From Cheilinus undulatus (taxonomy: Eukaryota > Chordata > Actinopteri > Labriformes > Labridae): DNA of 64,000 nt. The position numbers and the translations under genes are program-made. The DNA lies in NCBI RefSeq assembly GCF_018320785.1, contig NC_054871.1, forward strand, positions 15,558,339-15,622,338, in the 5' to 3' direction. The notes under the pieces were generated by a model. It was not told the origin of the DNA. It saw only the letters and a list, made by a program, of their open reading frames with translations, and searched no databases. Below are positions 1 to 11,775 of this stretch, one piece after another (position 1 is the stretch's first letter; the number at the start of each line of letters is the position of its first letter).

Positions 1-854
1 CATGAAAATTGCTTGTTTTTATTTTTTGACCTGCATATTTGTTTTTTCAAGTACATTTAGTGATGCGTATAAAAAGTTTACATAAACATTTATAACCAAT
101 GATTCCTTGTAATTTCTTGAACTAAACATATACAAGTAATCAATGATTATAAGAGAAAGGTCTCTATTGTCATGTTTTCATGGCAGATTTTGTCATGTTT
201 TCTTTTTATGGCTAATTAAGAAAAATGAATAAAATAGCACACTTTTATGCTCAAAACAGAGTTATTATATATTCTAGAATTTTTTTTTTAAATAAACATG
301 TGCTTTGTACACATTTTCAATGAAACTCTGATTGTAACTTTATGGAGCTGAAAGCAGGACACATTTGCTTTTATAGGGAAAGACAGATGCGATAAAGTAC
401 ATGAAGATGTAAAATCAATGACCTGCAAACAAGTTTAATGAGTCATTTTACAATAGTATTACTTCACTTCCTCACTGTCATGCTATGCATTTACGTCCAC
501 GCTACATTAAATTACATAACAATATTTGCATTTAGTCGGTGAACATATTCTTCCTTTTCTCACCAGAGGAGCACGAATGTGTCTGGTGAATTATGAAAGA
601 AGTCATGATGGATGAGAAACACTAAACTCTCCTCACCTAAGGGTGTCTTAGAGGAAAGTCTTATACAAATGACTGTGTCAATAAAAATGCAAAGAAGATG
701 AGAAATAGTAATACTGGCTGGGAAAAAAAATAATTCAACTATAAGGTTGAAAATTTTTTAAAAAAAGCACGTTTTTAAAATCTAAAGTAGGATAAGGAAA
801 GGAAAATAATGGAGTTGTGGTTGAGGGGTTTAAGATCAGATTTAGATAATTCTG
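1..854. other. Intergenic, no feature recognised
   Basis: AT-rich DNA with short A and T runs. No coding exon, RNA gene or clear repeat seen. Confidence 0.5.
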
Positions 855-1040
855 TCATTAGGTCACTTTATTAGGTACACCTGCTCAACAGCTCATTAAC
901 CTAAGTATCTAATTAGCCAATCATATGGCAGCATACAGTGCATTTAAACATGTAGACATGGTCAATACTATCTGCTGAAGTTCAGACTGAGTGTCAGTAT
1001 AGGGAAGAGAGGGAATTTAAGGCCCCTTTGAGCTTGATGC
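855..1040 (+). mobile_element. Decayed 5' end of a Tc1-like transposon
   Basis: GTCACTTTATTAGGTACACC opens a segment widely seen in fish genomes. It runs through GCCAATCATATGGCAGCA and CATGTAGACATGGTCAA to the place where such elements start their transposase (here ATAGGGAAGAGAGGG, the ATG lost). Only the first 180 bp remain. The family assignment is from memory. Confidence 0.6.
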
Positions 1041-1813
1041 CCTGAGACAAAAACATCTATGCAGGAGGAAAACGAGTCTGATTTTAACATTTCTCTCTTT
1101 AAAAGTGTTATTTTAATGCCAAAACTCCAATACAAAAATTCTGAATATAATGGTAGTTAGTACACAAATGAGTGCAGCTTCACAGTAATGTATTTGATAG
1201 ACCGTTTTTGTGTTTTTGTACTATTGATGACTTTTATTGAATGTACCGTCCTGACACATGTAATCTTTGTCTTCTGTTGACATGAAGACGTGCTGCAGTC
1301 TGTGTTAATGCACTTTCACTGTCTTTATAGCATTTTATGTTTTTTATGTCTGCAATTTGAATCCATTATTCCCTCAGTCAGTCAATGACACAAACACCTG
1401 ACAGTCAGCTCACATGGCAAACACAGCCGAGCGTGTCTCTCTCTGTGTCGTCACTGTGAAGGACAAACACAGTCACAACTCTAAACCCACACACTGATGT
1501 ATTCCTGAGCTGATTAGGCGTGCGTCTGTTTCTTCTCTTTATCTTTTGTCTCTTGTCATGAGGTTTGGTCCTCAGAGAAATGGGCGACTGAATGTCTCTG
1601 TCAGATACAAACAATCCCATTAGGCCCGACTTTATCAGCAAACATCAAATTTACCTGTTTTCCATCTTAGCGAATGAAGAGATGAGGCTGCAGAAACTTG
1701 GTTCACTTCTTCTAAAAATGATGGATAGAAATATGGACCTAGAAGTTAAAATGCAGAACTGGTGGCAGGAGGACAATCGCAACCTTTGGTGGCCTAATGT
1801 TTGAAAAAAATGC
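1041..1813. other. Intergenic, no feature recognised
   Basis: No supported gene. The open frame on + at 1592..1804 has no recognisable domain and runs into the minisatellite. Confidence 0.4.
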
Positions 1814-2190
1814 CACGAAAATGCCCCTTTGGCTGTCTCTCTAGTGGATTGCCATGACAAGGTGCCCTCTTGGGTACCATATAAGTAAATAAAATCAGAC
1901 AAAGCACCCTCTTTGTTTTCCTCAATATGAACCAAATTTGACAAAATACTCTATTTGGCACCCTCTAAATCAACATAATCAGACAAATGTCCTTTTTGGT
2001 CCCCTCATAATGGGCAAAATTGACAATGTTCCTTTTTGGGTGCCCTGTTGTTTGACAAACTTTGATAAATTGCCCTCTTTGTTGCTCTCTTAATGGTCCA
2101 AAGTGGACAACCTGCCATCTTTGGAGCCCTGTCAGCAAAGAAAAAAAGACAAATTCCCTCTGGGGTACCTTTTCAATGCACAAAGGGCCT
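1814..2190. repeat. Diverged 42-bp minisatellite, about nine units
   Basis: Units begin GACAAA-TGCCCTCTTTGG or close variants at 1814, 1856, 1898, 1940, 1982, 2022, 2064, 2106 and 2148. The spacing is 42 bp except for one 40-bp step. A second motif, CCCTCnnAATG, recurs inside each unit. Because 42 is a multiple of three, partly open frames appear on both strands; none looks like a gene. Confidence 0.85.
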
Positions 2191-3530
2191 CAAACAACCT
2201 GAGTCTACCACTGAAATGCATTTTGTGGGGAACATAATGAGTTTTGCTAGCAACAAAAATACATATACTTTATATTTAGATAAGTCTAAAGAATCCATGA
2301 TAGTGAGGCTTTATTAAGAGACTCCTTTAACTTCACCAAAAACAGTCACGGCTCATATATCTGTCAGTATAGTCTCAATCATTTCAGTGTTTAGAAAAAA
2401 AATCCCTCACGTATGACATTAACTGAAGTAAAATAAGGCTCACCTTTAATCTCTGCACCTCAAATCTTCCAAATCCATTTAACTGTAAAGTTCAGTCACG
2501 ACTTCCTCGCCTGATCCTGAGAAGAAAAACACGAAGGAGGTTTGTAATTTAATAAGAGTAGCGCTTCCTGCTTCACTGCAGTAACTGAATGTCTTTTCCT
2601 GTTTCTGTTGAAATTCAGATTAAAAACCTTTAATTTGATATAAAAACACAAAGTTAAATCACAGAATGATATTACATTAAGGGAGAAGCAGCAGGTTGTT
2701 TTCTGCTTTCTAGGTCACAAGTGTAAGATCTTTACATCATTTAAAACCACTTATGATGATTTGGGGTCACTCAAGGTCATCTTCATCACCTCTCAAAGCT
2801 GTTGAGTCATCAATCAGGGCAAACATAACTGATCTCATTATAAAGGAGTCCTGATTACAGCTGTCAATGAACACAGCTCATCAGCAATCAGGGTTAAGAT
2901 CATCAATGTTAATGCTGAACATAGGGACGTATACAACACTGAATATCAAAGCTACAAACAAACAAACCTATTTTTCCCCTTCTGTCCTGAAACACAGCCA
3001 TAATAACGTGTAGAAAATTACTGTATTACTGAGTGGACATGTATCCAACAATAAATTTTAAATTCAATTCTGTAGTGATCAGGAAGTGAGTCGTGGGGGA
3101 TAGCCGTCCCTCTTTTTTAACCAGCTTCAGCTGTCTACGGCCAAGTTATCCAAACCCACATATGTACAATAATTTTCACTTATCAAGACTTCATAGATGC
3201 AAATATCACCCTTTCTAGACTTCCAGGTGGGTTTGAGCTTAGTCAAATCATTCAATGAGTTAAAGTGGTACTTGCTTTCAAAAACAATGAAGTATTCAAA
3301 CTGTGATACTGCTGTGATTGGTGGCGTGTCTGTCTGTCTGTCCATCTGTCTCGATTTGCACACCACGCCATTGCTCCAATTGTCTTTAATGCCTCTCAGA
3401 AGACTTCTTGAGTGTATCGGTTCGAAACTGGTGCCATAAAAAAAATCAGAAATATGTACAGGTTTTCAATAAATTCCAAAATCATCCCCATCCCCCATTA
3501 TGTCACTTCCCCTGTGTAGCACGTACGCTA
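2191..3530. other. Intergenic, no feature recognised
   Basis: Only a short CTGT microsatellite (about 3327..3352) stands out. No exon-like segment was recognised. Confidence 0.4.
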
Positions 3531-3532
3531 AT

Positions 3533-3745
3533 GCTGCGTTCCATTTACGTCAAATGTCAGAGCAGGGAATGATGCCACACTGGAGTTTAATGCCTTACAT
3601 TTGCTAGGAGTTCTAGCTGGGGGTACTTGGGGTTGGTCTGACTTTCTGAGTCGGAATTCTGAATTAAGGGCCCATTAAAAAAGATGTATCCCACTGGGAG
3701 CTTGGAATTTCCGAGTTCCGAGATTAAATGGGATGCACCATGATG
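3533..3745. mobile_element. Possible short inverted-repeat element (MITE)
   Basis: TGCGTTCCATTTACGTC near the left edge is imperfectly inverted as GAGATTAAATGGGATGCA at the right. A further TGCATTCCATTTAATC follows at about 3748. Tentative. Confidence 0.35.
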
Positions 3746-5597
3746 GTGCATTCCATTTAATCTGTAGGGAAGATGGCCTTCACTCTCAAACTCACGCCTA
3801 AAACCGCGCTTGTGAGTCTGGTTTTTCTTTATAACTGAGAGAGAAAGTGACAAAGCTTGAAAACAATTGGACTTTGCTGAAACACGCCCACAGGGAAACA
3901 TATGCAGAGACGCTGAGCCATTATGCAGTTATCTGGGGGAAAAACAGTCCATTCTGTGCAAACTGGCCTTATTGCATCAGTGTCTAATGACAGGGTTGGT
4001 AACTGCATATCTACAATCATTTTCATTTAAACAGATATTTGGAATGTCAAAGGGGGCCAAAGGGAATAAAACAGCATCAAAAATGAAAAAAGGTTTTCCA
4101 AAGAAATCCCAGAGGAGGACCCCTGATGCCAACAGCAAGCTTTAAGATGGTCAAAAAGCCCCAAGATGCATTAATATAGAGCGCATTATGGTTAGATAGA
4201 TCCCTATAGACAAATAAAAATGGTCAATTATTAAAGATCATGCAATAAATTTCAAAAAAAGAATATGACTCAGAGAAACTGACACTGAGCACATACATTT
4301 TTGTGAGAATATTTAGATGTGGTGAGATTGAGTTAGAGGCTCTACTAAGAATGACGGGCATGAGCTGCTGGGTATTTGGTTATTTCAGATTTAGGTTTGT
4401 CATTTAGTTCTGTGTTCCTGAACAACATACTTCTAAATATTTTGATCTCTTTTAGGTGAATAATTAAGGGCCTCATATTGGTTGTTACACTGAGGGCCTC
4501 CAAAGTACTAAAACAACTCATGTTAATTAACTAAACGATGCTTTTCTGTTTGTTCGAGCTTTAGAAACTCTGGGAATAACAGAGAAAACAGATCCTGAGA
4601 AAACAGGCAGATATCACACATTATTCCTGGAAAGCAGAGTAAATAAAATTTAAAGAAGTATATGGATGCATGTCATCTTAGGGCTTCTGCAGCTTTGGTT
4701 TATGGAACATTAAAAATATCTGCTCTCTCTGTGCAGTGGTTACATAAGGACAAAATAGAGAAGGATCATAATGGCAGGAACCTTGTTTGCAGGCGAGCCT
4801 GAGTCTGTTGATACATCATGATAACCACACCTGAAAAGATCACAGCCATGTCTGTAAATCTGAAAGGTCTCACAGTAGTCAGCGTCCTTCTGTTGGCTTT
4901 AGCAGAGCTTTGTCATGTCATTTTATGATTCAAAAACATCACTTTACAGACAAACACCATGAGAAACAGCCGTGAAGCTCATGGATACTCCTCTTAATGA
5001 ATAATCTTAGCTTTGATTGTGGTGTTACTGTACATGCGGTTTTAGTAGAACATGATGTTCACTAGCCTAGCTCTAAAACTTTGACCACAATGTTGCAGCC
5101 TGCAGGTTTCTGCTGAAACTCACTGCTGATGAGGACAAGGAAAAATCTATGAACCTGTAGATAACATCACACAGAGTCTCAGTCATTTTGCTTTTTCCAA
5201 CAGTTGCTAATTTAAGAGAATTTGGAAGAGGCGCTCTGTCCCACATATTGAGAATTTGTATCATTTTTTAAATAAATATCACTAATTATTTTATCCATCT
5301 AGCTACATATCAGTGTACTTTTCCTTTGATTCAACTTAACGCAACATCATTAGAGTTCAGTCAGTGGTTTTGCATGAATGCAAAAGGGACAAAGGAACAA
5401 ACAGACAGTATAAGGACAGAAATTAACAGTATGAGGCTTAAAAAAAGAAGGAGAAAGGAAATAAAAGCTTTTTTAAGGCAATTGATGTGTGAAACTTAAT
5501 GTTGATTATTTTTATTCAACTCACTCACCTTGTTTTATCCATTTTTATTGCTACAATCTACTTTCATAAATGAACAAATCTGTATCGTCTTTATTGT
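3746..5597. other. Intergenic, no feature recognised
   Basis: AT-rich with several chance open frames of about 60-100 codons and no recognisable product. Confidence 0.4.
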
Positions 5598-5890
5598 TGT
5601 TTGCACACCTGTCCATCCGTCTGGAGGTCTGGAGCAGGTCCCACTGTCATTGGGCTGGAGTCGGGGTACACCCTGGACTGGTCACCAGTCTGTCACAAGG
5701 TTGGCATATAAAGAAAACAAGTGGGAGTACCCACATCCTCCTACACAAGAGAAATATGCTCATGAGGAGGAGGAGGAGGATGTGGGAGTACCCACAGAGA
5801 ACCCTAACATGCACAGAGAGAACTTTCAAACTCCAACCGGGATGTGAACCAGCACCCGGACTCTTCTACTGTGAAGCCATGCTGTTGTGA
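5598..5890 (+). repeat. Fish interspersed repeat (tail type with GGGGTACACCCTGGAC)
   Basis: It contains GGGGTACACCCTGGACTGGT, CACCAGTCTGTCACA, then GGGAGTACCCACAGAGAACC and CAAACTCCAACCGGGATGTG in order. These are hallmarks of a very common teleost repeat, here truncated. A short GAGGAGGAG run has expanded inside it (about 5764..5780). Confidence 0.7.
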
Positions 5891-5904
5891 TGGATCTGTC
5901 ATGT

Positions 5905-7396
5905 GGTTAGCGTTGAGTCTTGCTGAAATTAGCAAGGCTTTCCCTGAAAGAGACGTCTGGATGGGAGCATATGTTTCTCTAAAACCTCCCTATACTTTGC
6001 AGCATTGATAGTGCCTTTCCAGATGTGTAAGCTGCCCACGCCATAGGCACTAATGCAACCCCATACCATCAGAGACACAGGCTTTTCAACTGTGCACTGA
6101 TAACGAGCCAGATGGACCCTCTCCTCTTTAGTCCGCAGTACACAGCGCCAGCGGTTTCCAAAAAGAATTTCAAATTTTGATTAATCTGACCACAGAACAG
6201 TTTTCCATTTTGCCTCAGTTCATTTTAAATGAGCTTTGGCAACAAGAAGACAGCAATGTCTCTGGATTGTGTTCACATATGGCTTCTTCTTTGCATGATA
6301 CAGCTTTAAATTGCATTTGAGGATGGCACGGTGAACAGTGTTGACACACAATGAGTTCCTGAGTTCACCAGAATCTAAGATTGACCTTCTGCCTTGTCCC
6401 TCGCTCACAGAGATTTCTCCAGATCCGCTGAATCTTTTGATGATATTATGTAGCCTACTGTAGATGGTGGGACAATCAAAGTCTTTGCAATTTTTACCTT
6501 GAGGAACATTAGCTCGGCATTTAACACAATCACCCCTAGCAGACTGGTATAGAAACTAAACAACCTCGGCCTCTGCGACTCCACTTCCTGAGGGTCCCGG
6601 AGAGCAATGCCCTGGCTAAGGAGTTGCTGGTGTCCTTTTACAGATTCTCCATTGAAAGTGTACTGGCATACTGCATCCCGGTGTGGTTTTCCAGCTGCAC
6701 TGCTCAGGAGAAGACAGCTGTCCAGAGGGTCATCAACACAGCACAGAAAATCACTGAGTGTTCTCTCCTCTCCTTAGAGGAGCCGTTCAGGTCCCGCTGC
6801 CACAGGAAGGCCCTGGGCATCCTGAAGGCCTCATCCCACCCAGCACATCACCTGTCCCAACTGCTACCCTCAGGAAGACGGTTCAGGACAATAAGAGCCA
6901 AAACTAACAGACTGAAAAACAGCACCTATCCCAGAGCAGTTGCAATAATAAATGATAATTGCACTAAATGGCACTGCTCGTGCACTGAATGGAACTGCGC
7001 TAAATTTCGTTGGACTTGTGTACAATGACAATAAAGATTCTGATTTTTTTTTCTGTTTTTTCTTATATTGTTCAACAATTTTTAGATGACGATTGGTGAC
7101 CCTCCACTTGGCTTAACTTCTGAGAGACTGCCTCTCTAAATGCTCCCTTTATTCTCCCTCATGTTACTGACCTGGTGACAATGAATCTAATTAGTTACAA
7201 AATGCTCCTCCAGCGGTTTTTCATTGTTGTCCTGTCCCATATTTTTTGAGACATGTTGCTACTATCAAATTCAAAATGAGCTTATCTAAAATGTCTCAGT
7301 TTCAACATCTGATGTGTTATGTTCAGTTGTGAATAACATAAGAGTTCATGAGATTTGAAAATGATAGCACCCCAACTATTTTGGAATTTGGGTTGT
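5905..7396. mobile_element. Fish DNA-type repeat, split by a LINE insertion
   Basis: Left part 5905..6510 (CATATGTTTCTCTAAAACCT, CCATACCATCAGAGACACAG, TATGGCTTCTTCTTTGCATG) and right part about 7056..7396 (ACATGTTGCTACTATCAAAT, ending near TTTGGAATTTGGGTTGT) match, in order, one long repeat common in fish. A foreign LINE 3' end separates them. The class of the host repeat is not certain. Confidence 0.6.
6511..7055 (+). pseudogene. 3' end of a non-LTR retrotransposon (reverse transcriptase C-terminus)
   Basis: An open stretch (6624..7028) encodes the region downstream of the polymerase core. It includes FYRFSIESVLAYCIPVWFSS and LLPSGRRFRTIRAKTNRLKN, typical of fish CR1/L2/Rex-like LINEs. It ends with ACAATGACAATAAAGATTCT, the usual 3' tail. 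It is 5'-truncated, as is normal for dead copies, and the upstream part of the frame is broken. It lies inside another repeat. Confidence 0.75.
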
Positions 7397-8180
7397 TTTA
7401 ACTAAGTTTAAAGTGAGCACTTCAATCTGCTTAACTTCCAGTCAAGTTCACTCAGTAATTATGAGAAACAACTAAAAATCAACCCCTAATACACTTTGAA
7501 GAAGAACTTTTGCTCCTACATTGTTTCTTTGACTTTTTATGACCCACCACACATCTGCCTTAACATAATAGATTTTCATTGACATCCTGAGTGGGACCTC
7601 CACAGTTAATGATCGGAGTGAAATGTCTTTGTGCGTATCACACCCCTCCATCAGCAGCATTGTAATGAGCCACATGATGGACTGTCAACATTGACTTTTT
7701 TCCTCTCTTAAGGCCAAAAAATTTCCTCTGAGGACCATCAGAGCATTGTAAACTCATGAAACACCTGTCTGACTGCAGGGGGTGCTTTGAATCAGTTAAT
7801 TAGTCATGTGGCGTGCTGAAGGTCGGTGCAATCACGGCCTTAAATCACATAATCACAGAGAGGATGAGGAGGTAATGTGATTGTCTGTCGAGGGTCGTAA
7901 AGGATGATGGCTGTCACTTTCTCTTAGAGGGATGAAAACAGTGGAGATGACCGGAAACATAAAATGACAGAGAGAGAGTGTTGGGATGGACCAAGAGGCT
8001 GGTCAGAAAGAAGAGGAGGAGGAGAGAGATTCAGGGGTGGATGGTTTACAATAAAAGGAGATGTAAGCATTGGCAAAGGGAGAAGACTGCAAGGAGATAA
8101 CAGCAGCGACAAGAGAAACCAGCTGCAAGAGCAGACAGAAGAGATAAACCTCTTTGCAGACAGACAGACAGACGTCCAGG
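7397..8180. other. insl5 upstream region
   Basis: It should hold the insl5 promoter and 5' UTR. No strong TATA box is seen; CAATAAAAGG near 8049 is the nearest candidate. A CAGACAGACAGACAGAC run precedes the start codon. Confidence 0.35.
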
Positions 8181-8352
8181 ATGCGTGCTCTGGTGGTGTT
8201 GCCTCTGCTGTTGTGTGCGGTGCTGCAGGTGGAGCAGGTGAGAGCAGAAGTGAAGGCGGTGAAGCTGTGCGGGCGAGAGTTCCTGAGGGCCGTGGTTTAC
8301 ACTTGTGGAGGATCCCGCTGGAGGAGGTTCCTCACTGAGACAGACATGGAGG
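8181..8352 (+). CDS. insl5: insl5 coding exon 1: signal peptide and B chain
   Basis: Encodes residues 1-57 plus one base of codon 58. It ends in GAG-G before the donor GTGAGA. It carries the whole B chain and the first dibasic processing site. Confidence 0.88.
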
Positions 8353-10091
8353 GTGAGACAGCATTTTTTTAAGCAATCTCATCCTACTAAAGAACAGCTT
8401 CATACTTTATCTCCACAGTAGTTTGTAAAACTGTTTTTATTTTCACTCTTTTCACGAGCATTCAACAACAAAAAAGCAAAAGAAGATGCAAACTTCTTAA
8501 AAATCTCTGTTTCTGTGTAGGTAAATATTCAAGTCTCACTTAAATCAACATTAAACTAACCATAGACCAAAGTCTCATTTTACCTTTTGTTGAACAGTCT
8601 GTTAGTTTCATCCTCTATTATACTGTAAACTAATAGAAAGGGATCTCTTTAAGGTCAGCAGAAGCCCATTACTGTTGACTTTTCACATGATTTGAAAGTC
8701 ACAAACGTAACTTTTAGTCAGCTCATGTCCACTTTTATTTTCTATGTACATATTTCCATTAGGTTTTATGATTCAGCATCTTTCTTTCCAGCCTAGCAAC
8801 TTTTTTAACTGTTATTACGATATTAAATGTAGGATGGCTCAAAGTTTCTTTACACATAAACTATTGAAAATCAGAAATAATTTTATTTTATAACTTTTCT
8901 TTAATAAAATCTACATATGTTTTATTATTTCATTGTGTTAGTCTTGTTGGCTTTTGTGCTTCAGTTTGTTCCGATTTTGTAAACATTCATTTTTAAAAGT
9001 GCTGTATAAATAAAAATATATTTTTTTGCATCTACCTTTTGTTAAAGTTCAAAATTCTTTGCGAGTGCATTTCTAGGTTTTCATCTAACAGTGATCTGAA
9101 GCTGCTGCTTTGACAGTGCTTGCTCTGATAATTAAAGTGATTTTTGTTTGCATATTTAAACTGATTGCTTTGCATTGCTTCCCTCGTGCCAAGCTACAGT
9201 GTATTACTCACATCTGAGGGATTATCTGACTGATGTTAAGCATTAGACGTCTGACAACCTTCTCCATTTTGTCTTAATGAGTATTTTGATTATGTTTCCC
9301 TTTATCTTGTTATTTTGGAATGTGTTTTTTCATAGTAATGTGTTAATTTCTCAAGATTTCTGGAGAGGGACCAAATGCATATAGGGCTTCTGTAGTGAAA
9401 TGCTTTTTTAAACGTGCTTGTTTTGTCCTGTCTCTATGATCAAGCATGTGAGTGTTGGAAATATTAACTTTTTAGAATTTAGGTCAAGCTTCAGGTGTGG
9501 GGTGGCCCTGAGATAGACCATTAAAGAACCACAGGTAGAAGTTTTTCTACTGTATTTCAGACAATGAGAGACTTCAGGACTTCAGGATAGTGGGTGCCCA
9601 GGCAGTACATGTCTGATGGCAAAAGCAGACACATTGTCTTCTATTTAACTGATTATATGAGGAGTCCACATATCCTGATTAATAGCAGCAGCAGTCTGCC
9701 TCTCTCTGCCCATCACACATAAACCCAGTTATCCAATCAGTCGTGCTGATTACAGAGGAAAGTGACACTGTAGAAGACAAATAACACTGAGTTAGTCTGT
9801 AAAGTCATTTAGAGTTTCCTTATTTAATGGAACATAATAGAGCTCAATTACACCACACAGATTTGAAAACAGTCCTTCATTTGTCTGGAAGAAAAAGAAG
9901 AGTGAATATTTTTTAACCTTTTCTTGTGTTTTGCAGTTCCAGGTTTGCCCACAGCTGATCACAACAGTCTGGAGGATCTGAGCAGCAGCACTTCTATCTC
10001 TCAGCTGAGCAGACGGGACATCAACAACATCCTGACCACGGTGTGCTGCCAGGTGGGCTGCAGGAAGAGCGACCTCACCTTCCTCTGCTGA
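8181..10091 (+). CDS. insl5: Insulin-like peptide 5 (relaxin-family preprohormone), two exons
   Basis: Coding exons are 8181..8352 and 9937..10091, joined in phase 1 by a GT-AG intron (donor GTGAGA, acceptor TTTTGCAG), giving 108 aa. Seen: a hydrophobic signal peptide (residues 1-22); a B chain with CGREFLRAVVYTC, whose cysteines are C30 and C42 and which carries the relaxin-type receptor motif R32xxxR36xxV39; then GSRW and a dibasic RR site (48-49); a short C-peptide of about 33 residues; a second RR site (83-84); and an A chain with the family pattern CC-x3-C-x8-C (C94, C95, C99, C108), the last Cys being the C-terminal residue. Known for the family: a secreted two-chain disulphide-linked hormone acting on RXFP3/RXFP4-type GPCRs. 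The B chain resembles relaxin-3, but the adjacent sgip1 favours insl5. Whether it is insl5a or insl5b cannot be told here. The start at 8181 has A at -3 and opens directly into the signal peptide; an in-frame ATG at 8154 would add nine polar residues. Confidence 0.88.
8353..9936 (+). other. insl5: insl5 intron
   Basis: A single 1.6-kb intron in the C-peptide region, in phase 1. Intron position and phase match the usual relaxin/insulin-family gene. It is AT-rich, and I see no convincing repeat or further exon in it. A short GTGCTGTATAAATAAA stretch near 9000 resembles a LINE 3' tail but is too short to call. Confidence 0.7.
9937..10091 (+). CDS. insl5: insl5 coding exon 2: end of C-peptide and A chain
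   Basis: The acceptor is TTTTGCAG. The exon encodes residues 58-108 and stop TGA at 10089..10091. The C-peptide is rich in Ser, Leu and Asp. The A chain begins DINNIL after the RR cleavage site. Confidence 0.88.
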
Positions 10092-10530
10092 GGCTCAGCC
10101 CCTCTCTCACTCCTCTCATTCTCACAGTGACCAAAGTGACTCTCAATCTGAATCCATATGCTGACGTTGTAATTATCAGTGTCTGCACAACAGCCCTGGC
10201 TGCTATTTTACTGTTTGCTTTTCAGTGTTTTTGGTTTATTTCTTTTTTGTAGAAGTGAATGTTTAACAGTTGAGCATCTGTGAACGTGTCTGAAACATAG
10301 CTGGATTTACATGTACAACAATGTAAGGATGTCTGTCATTGTAATGTAAATGAAGCAATGGGAATGAGGAGGAAAGCTAAAATGCACTCAGGGATGATAT
10401 CCAAGCAGAGGACAGACCTGGTCACAGGTTTGTAACATTCCCATCCCTGCTTTGACGTATTCATAGGAAACTTTACTGTATTCTGTTGTTTCATGATTTT
10501 TTTTGTCAAATAAATGTTCTGGCACAGGGC
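10092..10530 (+). other. insl5: insl5 3' UTR with polyadenylation signal
   Basis: A canonical AATAAA stands at 10509..10514, about 420 bases after the stop. Cleavage is expected 10-25 bases later. No other gene signal is seen in this stretch. The UTR end is inferred. Confidence 0.55.
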
Positions 10531-10957
10531 TTACATTCTTTGAAGTGTCAAGTCTTTTTTAAGGGGTTGCACTCCTGGACATTTAACCCCAACATTACAA
10601 TACCAATGTGCTTAAGTAGTACTACCACCTAGGGATTTTATGCCTCTGTAAGGGATACAATTGAGGCCGGTGTGACCTTTAACCTCAAAAATGTAATCAG
10701 TTTACCCTCAAATTACCTCAAGGCTCAGTCCTATTACCCCCAACCCTTAAATAGTGGAGAATCTTCCCCAACATAAATGACAATACCAGACATTTCTACT
10801 ATGACCAACGTTTGAAAATGCTCATTTGAAATCAAAAACACCTCAGAACATTGAACCAACATTAATCATGATAATTGTCAATAACTTGCGGGGCATTCTG
10901 GGATATTTCCCATAAGACTTGGGTTTGCATTAATACATGCACTAACACTTGCATTAA
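10531..10957. other. Intergenic between insl5 and Tc1 remnant
   Basis: No gene or clear repeat recognised. Confidence 0.4.
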
Positions 10958-11775
10958 TATTCACCCCCCTTTAACGTGACCGATCCAGTTCAACAGAAGT
11001 CCAGCCATTCTGTGCTCCTAGTCTCACAATTAGTGAAATGGAGATCACCTGAGTGCAGAGAAAGTGTCTCAAGTGTTTGTAGTATAAAGACACCTGTGTC
11101 TGGTAGGTCCACTCACTGGTTAATCAGTATTCCTGGCTACTATTACACCATGAGAACAAAAGAACACCCCAAAAAACTAAGACAAAAGTTATTGAAAAGT
11201 ATAAGTCAGGGCAGGGATACAAAAAAATTCTGAGGCCCTGAACCTCCCCTGGAGTTCAGTTAAATCCGTGATCAAGAAATGGAAAGAATATGGTACATGT
11301 GTAAATCTGCCTAGATCAGGCCGTCCTCACAAACTGAGAGACCGTGAAAGAAGGGGACTAGTGAGAGAGGCCACCAAGACACCTCTGACTACTCTGAAGG
11401 AGTTACAAGCTTCAGCTGCTGAGATGGGAGCATCTTCACCAGTCAAAGCTTTATGGGAGACCGACAAAGAGAAAGCCACTGTTAAATCTAGACTAGAGTT
11501 TGTCAAAAGGCATGTGGGTGACTCCATGGTTAAGTGGAAGAAAGTTCTTTGGTCTGATGGTGCTTTTTGGCCTTCAAACAAGATGCTATGCTTTGCAGAA
11601 ACACTGCACATCACCACAAACACACCAATCCCCACTGTGAAGCACGGCGGTGGCACCATCATGCTGTGGGGATGCTTCCTGGAAGGCTTGTAAAGGTCAA
11701 GGGTAAAATGAATGGGACCAAATATAGGAAAATCCAGGCGGACAATCTTATTCAGTCTCCAAGAGAACTACGGAC
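10958..11775 (+). pseudogene. Tc1-like transposase remnant
   Basis: After TTCACCCCCCTTTAA comes MRTKEHPKKLRQKLLKS (ATG at 11151). A frameshift near 11230 follows, then SVIKKWKEYGTCVNLPRSGR (helix-turn-helix and GRPH region), and later VKWKKVLWSDGAFWPSNK, which holds the second catalytic Asp. TPIPTVKHGGGTIMLWGCF follows and a stop comes at 11691. The part between the DNA-binding and catalytic regions is deleted and the C-terminal third catalytic residue is missing, so the copy is inactive. Confidence 0.85.

Noticed and set aside
1814..2190. Regularly spaced repeats suggestive of a CRISPR array
   Set aside because: Units are contiguous and diverged with no unique spacers, and the DNA is from a vertebrate; it is a minisatellite.
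8181..10091. Relaxin-3 instead of insl5
   Set aside because: The B chain is relaxin-3-like, but linkage to sgip1 is that of insl5. Kept as an alternative only.
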